DNA of 32,516 nucleotides. It comes from Phallusia fumigata. Lineage: Eukaryota; Chordata; Ascidiacea; Phlebobranchia; Ascidiidae. Position 1 is the stretch's first letter. Each line of letters begins with the position of its first letter. The DNA lies in assembly GCA_008931825.1 (NCBI GenBank), contig QXVZ01007920.1, positions 4,221 to 36,736 of the forward strand. The letters are read 5' to 3'. Below the pieces are notes generated by a model. That model saw only the letters and a list, made by a program, of their open reading frames with translations. It did not search any database and had not been told where the DNA came from. The position numbers and the translations under genes were made by a program. Shown here piece by piece: positions 1-11,833 of this stretch.

Positions 1-34
1 CAATAAAAAAGGCTGATGTCTGATTTTTGCTAAG

Positions 35-625
<591 letters not shown>

Positions 626-878
626 CTGGGTAATTTATTTAACACTTATATTTAATATCATCTTCATATCCCAACAGCACTAACGGTAAGTCTGGTTTCA
701 CCCCACCAACATGCATTACCTACAGTACTTGAGTAAATTTGTAAAGTACTGAAATGCCCTACCAAGCGGAACTGCAGTTTTTACCGGTACCCCTTTGTTT
801 TTGTATCAAGTTCAAATCAGGGTGGCTTTGTTTGTTTAAAATCATCGAGTTGGGGACTGTCCCGGTCCAACCGCTTGA

Positions 879-884
879 AATAAA
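879..884 (+). other. Candidate poly(A) signal for LCMT1
   Basis: AATAAA lies about 255 bp after the LCMT1 stop codon and is the first canonical hexamer downstream of it. It falls before the KATNB1 start. Assignment is by position only. Confidence 0.4.
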
Positions 885-915
885 CAACAAACAATAGCAA
901 AGACGAGAAGATTTA

Positions 916-1000
916 CAGAAGGGTCAGCAACCTTTTTTCAATCTACGGGCCAAAACCAAGATCAGCAAGGTCTCAGGGGGGCGTAATAATTTCCACTTAC
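916..1000 (+). mobile_element. Possible fragment of a hAT-like non-autonomous element
   Basis: The stretch beginning CAGAAGGGTCAGCAACC and running on into ACGGGCCAAA resembles the terminal sequence of many animal hAT-derived short elements, which start with CAG, then a GGTC(A/G)GCAACC-like motif. No matching inverted end was found within the next few hundred bases, so this would be one broken end. The right boundary given is arbitrary. Confidence 0.3.
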
Positions 1001-1389
1001 AATTCCGTTGCCATTATTGCACATGATGTTGTTAAAACTTGCGAATTTGGTGCATTTAAATAATAATGCTAACGTAAGTATAGTAATAGTTCGCAAAGAA
1101 ACCACAAAATACGTTTATTGGAAGCAAACTAGCAAGGCCCAAAATAGTTGTAGCCAAAAGAAATGTCGTACAAAACAAACCATACTTACCTATCTTAACA
1201 ATACAATTTAGAGTATGTAACAGATTTTGTATTTTTATCCATAACTTCAAGGACGATCTCTGTTGAATGACTATTTGATAAATGGGTAAATAATTTAAAA
1301 TTTCTGCTTTTCAGGTGTTAAAACAAGCCATTACAATAGGTGAAGTATTGTGATTTACCTTCGATGCATAATATATTCTGGCTTAAAAC

Positions 1390-4300
1390 ATGACAACCAA
1401 CACAAAGAAAAGCCAGAAAATCCGTAAGTTTTGCAGTTCGGGACATTTTTACTTCACTGCATTTGAAACTGGGTGTTTACCCATAGTCCCTAGAAGTATT
1501 TTAAGTTTTGCGTTATCTGCTTTATAGAAGAGTTTATTGGACATGGATCAACAGTAACATGTGCTGTGCTGGGTCAAAAATCTGGCCGTGTAATGGCAAC
1601 AGGGGGAGAAGATGGAAAGGTCAATCTATGGCATGTTGGGTCACCCAATTGCATACTGGTAATATCTGTGCACACAAATTGTAAAGTGTACTATTAATGT
1701 ACAATTTCTTACAGTAGAAGTCGAATACAAGGTTGATGTATATATTTTAATCAAGGTTTTAATGCCTGTATATATTTTAATCAAAACTAATAATTTTTAA
1801 ATGCACAAACCATAAAGACTGATGGTCATACAGTTGTTTGTGTGTCATTGTGAACACAAGATAGACCAAATCACATAAATCTTTTTCCATCTCTCAAGGC
1901 ATGTCAAAACTCATGCTTTCTTATATTTTCCCCATAGTGTGATATTTTACCCCTGGTTAAGCCACCTCTGCTTTGAAGGGTGATGATATTTTGGTGTTTT
2001 TTTGTTTATATAGAGCCTGACGCCCCTGAACTCATCAGTAGAAACTGTACATTTCAATGCAAGTGAAGAATTAGTTTGTGCTGGTTCAAGATCAGGTGCA
2101 TTGAGAATATGGGATTTATCTACAGCTAAAGGTGACTGTATTTTTGGTGTTGGATTGTTTATTTGGTAATTTCAGTAGCCGATTTATTTGGGATGCCAAC
2201 TGTAAACAATTCCTTCATATCTAATTTTATTAGAAGATTGTTTTTGATGCAGGTTTTTAATGTGAAAATGTTGAAACATGTCATATTTATCTGAAAAAAA
2301 GTTTTCATTTGAAAAAAAACAACATATGTCCCTGGTTCAATTTACACAAAAATTTAGTATCTACGATTTGCAACTCTGAAATTACAGCATGCCTTGTTTG
2401 AGTCAAATCTCTAAGCACATGTGATTATAGCTAAATAGTACATAAATTAAAACAGCATGTCACAAACATGTTAGGACAGATACACAACATTGCTAGCATT
2501 CTCTAGCAAGCACTGTCTGGCACAACAAACGTTAAAAAAAGACTTTGGTGTGTGATATTTAGAGCTGAAAATCCTTGAATGAATGTGGTGAGTATGCATT
2601 AGCTTGAAACCAAAACTTTACACACACTTTACTTTGTAGTTGTCAGACATTTGACTGGACATAAAGCTGCTGTTCGGTCATTAGACTTTCATCCCTATGG
2701 AGAATTTATAGCATCAGGTTCAGATGACCACAAAGTAAGAATGTGGGATGTACGCAGGAAAGGCTGTATTTTTACATACAAGGTGGGTGTTGAAACTATA
2801 AAGTGACCTTGTTGATGTCGGTGTCATGTTCCAGTTTGTTTCTTGTTTTCAAGGGCCATGATAATAGCATTAGCGATGTTGACTTTAGTCCTGACGGTCG
2901 ATGGATTGCCTCTGCATCCAGAGATGGAACATGTAAGGTAAATATCTTGCACTGATGCTGGAGTATAGCTGTGAAACGTTAAACGTTTTGAGGCACAATT
3001 GGTGAATGAAGGTTTAACATGCTGCATGATTATTATTTTGAAGCTATGGGATATTACTGCTGGCAAGTTATTACACGAACTAAAGGACCACAGTGGCCCA
3101 TTGACCTGTCTTCAGTATCATCCCCGGGAGTTTCTTTTGGCCACTGGCAGCACAGACAGGTAATTTGGTACCATGAGCCTATGCATGTATTTTTCATGTT
3201 TTTTTTGAGTTTATGTTGTACCTGCAGAACATGTAAAGTGTACGATGTCGAACAATTTCGATTGATATCGAGCACAATTCCAGAAGCCAATCCAATCCAG
3301 AAAATACTTTTTGATGAAAGTGGTGAACGAATTTACACAGCCTCACAGGTCGGGTTTCTGTTGTGTAATTCAGAGACATGCACCACACAGCCACAATTAC
3401 TATTAATATGGCCTGCTTTCTATTATTTTTGAAAATAATAAATAAGTACATTATACTGTAAGATTGTAAAAATGTTTTTATTTGTAACTTTGTAAATTAT
3501 TTAAATTTCCATTATTGGTGTTTTAACTTTATATCATGACAAATTTCTATTAAAGACTACAAGGCGTGGAAATACCTGTGGTTAGCTATATAGTATTCCA
3601 CAAAAATACATTTGTTGGTGTAATTAAAATGTCTGGCTCTTGGCATTTTTGCAGTTGTATGATGTGGCCTGTTGCTATAAATACTTATTCAACCCTGATG
3701 TAATTGAACTGGAGATCAGCTATCTGCTTTGCAATTTGCACAAGTCGAAGATGATGCCTTAATTTTTAGTACAAAGCTCCAATCATATATTGTCCAAAAT
3801 CGTTTGGTGTTTAATGGTTTAATTCTTTAGCCACCGTATACCATTTTATCAATATAATCCTATAGGGATCATGAGTTTATATCTAACAAAAATTTTTAGT
3901 GGCCCTGTGCTGTTTTTAAATGCCTGTTTGTCACAGAACACAACCAAATGAATGCCATGTGTTTCAGGACTACTGTAAGGTTTTCTCATGGGAGCCGCAT
4001 TGTCAACATTTAGATACAGTTGCAGTTAAGTGGGGGAAGCCAGCAGATATTACTATTTCGGCTGATCAGCTGGTAAGTTGTGGTATATAAGTGGTTCAAA
4101 GAGGAGTAAGTGAAAAACTATTTTCCACCCTAAACATTGCATCACATACATCTTACTACAAACAGTAGAGTTGTTTAAGGTTTGTATGAAAGGAAAAGGA
4201 ACATTATGTATTATGTGAATTTGTTATACACTGTAACACTGGACTGTGGTTTATGTTTCAGATGGGATGCTCTTTTAGTCAAAATATAGTTTCAGTGTAC

Positions 4301-7300
4301 ATTATTGAGTAGGTAAAATGACTGCTTGTCAAATATATATTTCTGAATTTCTTTTTGCATTGACTTTGTCTTTCTTGATGCAGAGCTTACGCAAAACACC
4401 TCAACCAATTTTGGATCCTTTGTCAGTGAAACAGGAATCACCAAAACCTGTTGCATCAAATATAAGGTAAAACTGTTGCCTTGTCATGATATGTCACGAT
4501 CTGTGTCAGAGTTAATTGTATTTAAATGTTTGAAAAAGCAGTCATCAGTTACAGTGTAGTTGGGGGTGAAGAGTTTTGTATTCTAAATTTAAACTTCCAT
4601 TATACTCACTATCAGTCTTCAAGTTTATTACAGAAGAACATTGTATGTTGCATATATTGCACACTTAAAATATTTGTTGTGGCAAAATGTTGCCATGTGC
4701 ATTTTTCTTCTAGCAAACAAACAAGCAACATCACAACTCGGCCACATACGTCAATCGGTGTTCCAGCGCGGGAAGCTGTCTTACAACCACTGCAGCAGCC
4801 TAAGGTGCTATTTGTTAACCAAAAGTCTGGCCTGTTGCTGTATAAATCGGTGAGGTTTCAAAAAAATAATACCACTACTTGTTGTTTCTGGTCAAAAAAT
4901 AAAGAATATTAGCCCTACAAAATTGGGTAGTGTCAGGTTATGTGATTTCTATGTACATTGTGCAAAATTGTTTTGTTAATACATATTTGCAGGATAACCA
5001 AGACAAAAACAAAAATGCCCAAACCTACTTGAAAGCAGAAATTCCATTGGAAAAAGAGAAGATATTTAAACCAACATCAACTTTACGTAAATGCAGTTTT
5101 GTAAACATTTTTTAGCACGATAAATATTTGTGTAACTGATGTAGGTAATAGTCTTATTGTGGGTCTTCTTCCATATTGTTTTCACACAGATTTGACTGTT
5201 CAAACAACTCGCCTTTGCTAATATGTATTATTTTGTACTTAGCACGGTCACCCACAAAGGAACAAAGTGAACCACCGGACTTTTTACCACAGAGTGAGCC
5301 AAAAACTGCTGTTTCAAAAAGCGACCCCAAAACAGTCATTTCTAAAAGTGAACCACAACTAAAGACAGTCACCCCTGACCAATCAAACCCCATAGCTTCT
5401 AAACCAACAGTTCAAGCTGTGCAAAATCAGCCTTCGCAAAGTCCTTCAACACTGCCAGTGAAAGAGGTCCCATCTAAACCACAGAAACTGGCCAAAGTGG
5501 TTCCCGTGGTTTCAAACACAAATGGTGTAACTCAGTCCAAGAAACCAGAAAAGTCTAAGCAGCCTGATAAACAGCCACTGGGTGGCGCTTTAAGTTGGTT
5601 TGACCCTAAACAAGAAGTTCCAACGAGAGATGAGAATATTCCAGAAAAGCCGGGAGCTTGTGATCCTGTAACACCGACAGATCACATGCCTCAGGTATGT
5701 ATACCATTGATTAGGGTTGGATACAATCATGCTTTACCCCAGTAATCACTTTGTTTGATTTTTACATGTGTTAGAGGCTGATTGTTTTGTTAGGGTTCTG
5801 TGTAGCTTTGACTTGTCAAAAGACGTCCTGAATACAAGATTGAACAAACACCCTGCTACAGTAAAAACAAACAACCTGCTTTTGTGAAACATGTGCCAGT
5901 ATATAAACACAAAACATTTGGCATTCCAACATTTGCTAGTGTCACTAGTTTGTTGGCATTCAATGTTTCGTTGACTTAAGTTGCAAAACCAATTAGTTCA
6001 GCCAAGATCGTTTCGTCACACAAAATGTCAGTTAAAATCTTCTGTGCAGAATGACATTTCCCAGTTGAAGTCCAAGTTAGGAATGTCCACTGTCATTCCA
6101 GCAGAGAGGCAAGATCCTGTGGATTTGGATGTCAATGCATTTCTGCCAGTTAGTAATAAAATCTCTTTTCTTACAAACGTAATTGTTGACTTTTTTAATC
6201 CATTACAGAAATGGACAAAACTAAACTACAAGAGTTCTATGAAGCCTATCATTGCTGTTTTAAATGCTTAGTGCTCCGCTTTCATTAAAAATGATGCACC
6301 TTGCTTGGATTCGTACATGCTAAGTGCATCAATGAAATCATTTATAGAAGAACATTTGACACCAAATCTAATGTTGATTTGTACTATAGGTATAAGGTGT
6401 CATCACAATGTACTGAGCACAGAAAAGTAACATACAGTGATTAAAACTCAGCCAGAGAAAAAAGCCTGTGGTTTTGTCCATGGTGATTTGTTTAAACATT
6501 GCTTACTTCACAGCCAAAGCGTGAAGCCTCTAGTACACCTACTACTGCTGCAAATGATAGTGAAGCTATTTCAATCATCCGCAAGGGCATTCAATCAATG
6601 AGAATTGTGTTAACAAATCGGCACAAGAATCTGGAAATAGTCCGTGCTTTGTGGACAAGTGGTGATGTCATGGTAGGTAAAATGTGTTGTTTGGGGATTA
6701 ACTAAACAAAGCCAGACACGAATTACTCTTTGTCAAGCATGTCTGTTTTCATGGTTGATGCTCATCTAAGCATATAAGTGGTACATGTTGCTTGATTTGA
6801 GGTGGCTAAACAAATAAATCTGCATTTTTGAAGGTAGAAATGGAATACATTTTGCTAAAAAAAGGCCAGGAACAACCTATTATATAGTCATGTGTACTAC
6901 CTTGGATTTTGAATGAGCACTAAAATTATGTTCTATACCTCCAAAAAAGCACTTTCTAAATGTAACATTAAAAGCATAAAAAGTTAACCCAGTTTTTATT
7001 ACTTACACTCTTGACTGCAACAACTTTTCTGTGTAAAGTGGTGTATTTTTCAGACCTCAATTAATGCTGCTGTCAAAATGGAGGACCAGGCTTTGGTTGT
7101 TGACATTCTAAACATTCTTGTCTTAAAACCGTAAGCAAGTTTTTACTATGCAGCTTGTCCAGTCATCTTTACCCTCTTATTTTGGTAATTTGCAGCTCAC
7201 TTTGGAGTTTAGACCTTTGCATGAAGATGCTTCCCCAAATTAAACTGCTCATTACAAGTAAATATGAAACGTAAGTTTGTTAAAATAGTATTGTCCCAAT

Positions 7301-7712
7301 GTTTGTTTCAGCAAATCCTAAATGTAAAGATTAGGCATAAGATGGAAGTATGTAAATATTTTAGTTTGCAATCAAGATAGCTCTTCCAAACAGGTATATG
7401 AATGTCGGGTGCAATTCGCTAAAGTTGGTCTTAAAAAACTTTGCACAAGTCATTCGTTCCAACTTGAAAACACCGCCGTCAGCTGTAGACATATCAAGAG
7501 AAGAAAGGTAGGCTAAAATGTTTGTAAATTTCTTTGTGCGCAATCACAAAATTTAAAGGTTGTACTTTTATTACCTAAGGCACAGGAAATGCAAAGCTTG
7601 CTATCAGGACCTCACTGGTATTCGTAGTATCCTGGAATCCAAACAGCAAACTTCTGGCAAAATGGGAAGTCAATTTCGTGAGCTTAAAATACTTATTGGG
7701 ACTTTGGAGTGA
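1390..7712 (+). CDS. KATNB1: Katanin p80 WD40-repeat subunit B1
   Basis: Regulatory subunit of the microtubule-severing ATPase katanin; it targets the p60 subunit to centrosomes and spindle poles. Nineteen exons: 1390-1423, 1528-1658, 2014-2131, 2640-2782, 2854-2937, 3044-3159, 3228-3348, 3968-4072, 4262-4308, 4386-4466, 4714-4804, 4993-5086, 5243-5694, 6050-6148, 6514-6672, 7054-7130, 7196-7270, 7394-7507, 7580-7712. They sum to 2274 nt, giving 757 aa. Residues about 12-290 form six WD40 repeats (for example [20 protein letters not shown]). Residues about 300-570 are a Lys/Pro/Ser-rich linker. The C-terminal con80 domain (about 585-757) carries [20 protein letters not shown], collinear with the human protein; it binds p60. 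The linker is longer than in human (655 aa total) because of the 452-nt exon 13. The ATG was chosen because the first exon joins WD repeat 1 in phase. Confidence is high from phase consistency and whole-length similarity. Confidence 0.95.
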
Positions 7713-7997
7713 ACTGTATCTGAAATTGGTGCTTTATGGTTTCAGTACTGTGAAATAATCACTATGTCATCTACAAGTGCTTTGTGTCATTTGTCGTACA
7801 TTCCTTTCCTTATATTTTATTTTACTTCTGGTGCTTACTTTTTTTGCCCACTGTTAAATGCCTTATCACTCACATGCTGTTCAGTGACAGAAGGTGAAGA
7901 AAATCTTGCAACTGCATTGAAACAATGATTTTTAAAATTATTTTCCAAAGGACCATTGTTTGAATGGTTACATGGAAAACCAGTCACCACTGTCCAT

Positions 7998-8003
7998 AAT
8001 AAA
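7998..8003 (+). other. Candidate poly(A) signal for KATNB1
   Basis: AATAAA sits about 285 bp after the KATNB1 stop codon. The signal proposed for the convergent neighbour begins about 100 bp further on, so the two transcripts may end almost abutting. Confidence 0.5.
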
Positions 8004-8098
8004 AAGGAGGGATGAGCCAAAAGTGCTCTTGGCCAAACTTTATCAAGCATGCCGAGGTAATATGATAACTTAAGTGTTTCTATTTTTCTTCTGTTATA

Positions 8099-8104
8099 TT
8101 TATT
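8099..8104 (-). other. Candidate poly(A) signal for CARF-like gene 1
   Basis: TTTATT on the plus strand reads AATAAA on the minus strand, about 410 bp beyond the minus-strand stop at 8513-8515. Confidence 0.4.
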
Positions 8105-8512
8105 AGATATCAGTTGAGCAATGGGCACTATATTCAGCGCCAGGCAAAATGCCAGTTCATAGGAAAGAATAGTGACTCCATTGGCCTATACCCAATGAAA
8201 AGTAAACCCTGTTCCTGGAAAAGCCTTGGTTTGTCGCCATGTTATATTTACGATTGTGGAAGTTCACTGCAAACATTGCAGGTTGTGCCTCCGACCAACT
8301 GCTTCTATACAGGCACTACATAAAACTGACAAGACTTCACACATTTCATTTCAAGGTTTTTCTGTATTCTTTAAAGATAAAACTCGAACATAAAACAAAG
8401 CAAAGTAGTCAAATTGCAAGAAACAATTCAGGTGTAAAATATTTCTGAACTCCTGTTCCAACACCCATTCTCTAGCAGCATTTTGAAACATTTGGCCAGG
8501 ACAGCTATCCCA

Positions 8513-9856
8513 TCAGGTCATGGTCTCATACTGCTAACCAAATGAATTACATTAAATTGCAAGTAAGCATTACAATATTTTTACCATCGGTCTTACCTCA
8601 CTGAAGTTTTCATCATTCGTTGCTATTTCTATTGTAACCTCATTTGTAAAGGGAATGTTGTTCAGTTTTGCACGTTTAGACACCGACTGACCACCTAATG
8701 TCGGAGGGGCTAAGACATGTGCTATTACATTGTTTTGAAGAGTTTCTAACGTTGCCTAAAACAGAAGAAAAGAAGCTTTTAACAATAAGTTATAAGAACA
8801 AGTAAATTTGTAGGTCTTACCAGCAGTTCTTGTAAGTATGGTTCATCTTTGACATTGCAAGTGGCATCAGTAATAGTTTGCGTTACCTTTGCACATTTCT
8901 TGATCAGATTGTTAGCTCGATTTCTCCGCTTAGACGGAGGGCGTATGGGGGCGGGAACTATTTCAGTATTTGTCTAAAACAGGTGACCAAACAATTAATA
9001 TTTTTCTCTGTCCAGTCAAATAGTGAATCACCCATAAAATATACCTGTCCAGAAACTAAATGTCCTCTGTGGTCACTCAGTTTTGGGATCTTTGTTATGT
9101 ATAATAAGTTGTAGACAATTTCAACTTCCTTTTGTAAATCTTCCCTTAGTTGTTTTGAAGCTATTCGCCGGTCGCGAGTAGTATTTGTACTCACCTGGCA
9201 AACAATGAAATAGTGAGTTGTAATTTGTATGCATATTATCCCCATTACCTTGTAAGCAGGAAACTTTGCAATCTGCAAGGAATATATTTGGGCAGGACAG
9301 TTGACTTTTTTAGTTGCCCTTGGCTTGCGCTCTTTAATAAGGAAGCCAGCATCTGTATTCTGTGAAAAAACATGCAGCATGATTAAAAATTTTTGCAGGT
9401 TAATGGTATTTAGGCACAAAACTTGCTAAAACAACATTGTCTGTTTACCTGTTTTTTCTGCTCATGATACTTTAGTTTTTTCTCCCTGTTTTTATCGATT
9501 CCTTGATGGCAGCCCATAACCTTTCGCCCCACAAACATAAATGGTTGTCCATCAAAGTTGATAGGAATACTCAGGTCAGGGTCCACTGTTGGATGTTCCC
9601 AGTAAACTCTGCATTTTGCAGTTGGTTGCCAATCTTTAAAAATAATAACGATTTCACTAACTGCTGCATTTGTTCTCAGTGTAAAAAATTGGAGTCAAAA
9701 ATGGCCGCAAAGCAACTTACTTGGACTGCCATAATGTTTTTGCTTTTGAAGCACAACAAATCGAATTCCAGTTTTTCTTTCGACTTCTTCAAAAACTTCA
9801 CTTGCTTCTTCGGCAGTATATCGTATTTCTAACGGCGGCTCTTCTTCTAACTCCAT
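8513..9856 (-). CDS. CARF-domain protein (calcium-responsive transcription factor-like), copy 1
   Basis: Exons in transcript order: 9721-9856, 9449-9633, 9249-9359, 9045-9194, 8821-8973, 8597-8755, and a tiny terminal exon 8513-8533. All join in frame to give about 304 aa. The central block (about residues 47-145) contains RVYWEHP, FDGQPFMFVGRKVMGCHQG, KVNCPAQIY and KFPAYKV. These align with the human CARF (ALS2CR8) domain, in which an aromatic W, a DG-PF motif, a Cys-containing segment, a CPA-IY motif and KFP-YRV occur in that order. CARF binds a calcium-response DNA element in vertebrate neurons; that function is not shown here. The protein is under half the length of human CARF (725 aa) and lacks its long glutamine/serine-rich tail. 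A helical region (TQTITDAT...YLQELL) and the motif NEVTIEI follow. A tandem sister gene lies upstream. The domain call is fairly secure; orthology to CARF is uncertain. Confidence 0.75.
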
Positions 9857-10515
9857 GACTGGTAGGCTCTATATCGAATAGGATGACAGCTGCGTTTCCC
9901 GGATGTTACCTAACGGCGTATTCCTTTTGTAATCTACAGCAACAAGCATTGCACGAGTATTTTCTCAAAAAATGACCAACACACTCGGTAACGGCTTCCT
10001 ACACTCACTTAACCGATGGTTTGATTTCTGGCACAATCGAATGTGCTGGGTCAAAATAGCCACCTAAACCTAACTTATGCGTTTTATTTCTGTGCGTCGA
10101 TATCTACCAACACAACTTGCTATTGGGTAACTAACGTCGTTATAATCCCAGCACTTGTTTGGGTTTTCTCTAAATTGCATCTACAAATTTTTGCATATTG
10201 TTGACAACAACTGGATATACATTTGAGTATTTTATTTTCCAAAAAAAGGCAAATACATAAACAAATAAAATAAATGTTGTCTTACGATGATTGCATTGCA
10301 AAAAACCATTGGTGTCATACTTCTAGGTTTTCGTTATTGATATCCTTTTGTAATAGCAACAACTTTATAAAAACCTTGTTAACACATTTCAAATTTACAT
10401 TCATGTTCATACAACATAATATTGCAATCTTCGGTTTACATGTCAGGCTAATATTGCTAGTAGAAACAACATTTAGTGGAAGAATTGAGGTTGTGCATTA
10501 TTCGCAAGCCGTCAT
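9857..10515. other. Spacer between the two CARF-like genes
   Basis: It should hold the promoter and 5' UTR of copy 1 and the 3' UTR of copy 2. No other gene, repeat or RNA was recognised. The plus-strand open frame running through 10274-10678 overlaps the antisense of the copy 2 last exon and is a shadow. Confidence 0.55.
10231..10236 (-). other. Candidate poly(A) signal for CARF-like gene 2
   Basis: TTTATT on the plus strand gives AATAAA on the minus strand, about 280 bp beyond the stop of copy 2. A second hexamer occurs further downstream near 10083. Confidence 0.45.
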
Positions 10516-11833
10516 TCATTCACAATCATCAAAGTCCGCTTTTTGTTGCTTCTCTATTTCAATTTCTATTGTCACTTCATTCAAAGCGGGGTTGTACTCT
10601 TGCTTGCCAATAGATTCTTCAATCTCAGCAATTTCTTCACTGGAAACATGTTCTAATACACTGTTTTGTACTTGTTGAAGTGTAGACTGCATATAAAAAA
10701 GTTGGTTACATTTCCTGTGCAACATAAAGCATTACACTTAATTAATTTCTTACAAGTAAGTCTTTGAGATAGGGTCCATCCCTCACAACATTAGTGGCAT
10801 CACTGATTGTCTGTGATACTTGTGCACATTTTTCAATTAAAAGGTCCCTTTCATCTGTGACCAAACTTGCTGAACGGACTGTCTACAAAGTCAATATCAG
10901 TTATGTGAAACTTTAGTTGTTCCATACAGTTCTTTCTTTTTAAATCATACCTCTCCACTAATCAAATGACCTTCATGATCTGTTAACAAGGGGAGTTTTG
11001 TGATGTAAATTATGTTGTAGCCCACATCAATGTTGTTTGCTAGATCATCTTTTAGACGCTTTGCTGATTCTCTGCGATCTCTTGCAGTGTTGCCTGGAAT
11101 CTATGGCACAAATTTCTATTTAGAATCTATAAACAATCTAGATAAAATATTGCTGTACCTCATATTCTGGAAATTTTGCAATTTGCAAACTGTATATTTG
11201 AGCAGGACAATTGACTTTCTTTGAAATGCGGGTTTTCCTTTGCTTCACAATTCGACCTTCAGTCCCATCCTACAAAATTTGCGAGCTTTAAAATTGATAT
11301 GTCATGCTGTTATTACAATGTGTGCTACAATATTGCTACCCACTCTGTGTTTTTCTTCAATTCGTCTGGCTTTTCTTTCCTTATCTTTGTCGACACCCTG
11401 ATGACAGCCCAGAACTTTTCGGCCTACAAACATAAAAGGTTGCCCATCAAAAGGTATTGGAATGCTAATTCCATCTTCAGGTCCTGGATGTTCCCAATAT
11501 ATTCGACCCTTTGATGTTGGAATCCAATCTTGAAAACAAATTGAAAAGTATTTTATTTATTATGTTACGTAAAAAGATGAGTTGAACTATTTAGGGTCCA
11601 AAAGATTTAAATACCATAAAATGTTTCCAAATAAAGGTAGAAAATTTATTGAATAGCAAAGGCTGGAAAATGTTTCATCCAAACCTAGTATACGTACCGG
11701 AATTTCCGTAAAACTTTTGCTTTTGAAGTACAACAAACTTGGTTCCTGTAGCCAACTCAAGTTGAGCAATAACTTCTACTGTATCTTGCAAAGTATAGCG
11801 AACTTCAAGTGTGGACGAAAACCCTTCCATCAT
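10516..11833 (-). CDS. CARF-domain protein (calcium-responsive transcription factor-like), copy 2
   Basis: Exons in transcript order: 11698-11833, 11344-11528, 11159-11269, 10951-11100, 10754-10882, 10516-10686. They total 882 nt, or 293 aa. The order of motifs matches copy 1: RIYWEHP, FDGQPFMFVGRKVLGCHQG, KVNCPAQIYSLQIAKFP, a helical stretch SQTISDAT...YLKDLL, and NEVTIEI near the end, followed by an acidic tail. Exons 1-4 (136, 185, 111, 150 nt) have exactly the same lengths and phases as copy 1, so the pair arose by tandem duplication. Exons 5 and 6 differ in length. The start is the first of two adjacent ATGs, placed to match copy 1; the frame is open upstream but offers no other ATG before 11905. 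A nuclear DNA-binding role is likely from the family and is not demonstrated. Confidence 0.75.

Larger units (their letters stand above)
626..1389. other. Spacer between LCMT1 and KATNB1
   Basis: This gap should contain the LCMT1 3' UTR, the KATNB1 promoter and its 5' UTR. Short open frames on both strands at 1008-1250 overlap each other, have no recognisable protein character and are judged accidental. A hAT-like transposon end is possible near 916 (listed separately). No RNA gene is apparent. Confidence 0.6.
7713..8512. other. Convergent spacer between KATNB1 and CARF-like gene 1
   Basis: The interval separates two stop codons on opposite strands and is best read as two facing 3' UTRs. Open frames at 7835-8128 (-) and 8114-8448 (+) show no family resemblance and are probably chance. 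Confidence 0.6.

Noticed and set aside
806-822. tRNA B-box-like sequence GTTCAAATC
   Set aside because: No matching A-box or cloverleaf arms could be found around it.
3019-3432. 137-codon plus-strand frame across KATNB1 exons 6-7
   Set aside because: The correct WD40 frame is read only after splicing at 3159/3228; this frame runs through the intron and does not encode the WD40 motifs across exon 6.
10274-10678. 134-codon plus-strand open frame
   Set aside because: It lies largely antisense to the last exon and 3' UTR of CARF-like copy 2, which has clear paralog support on the other strand.
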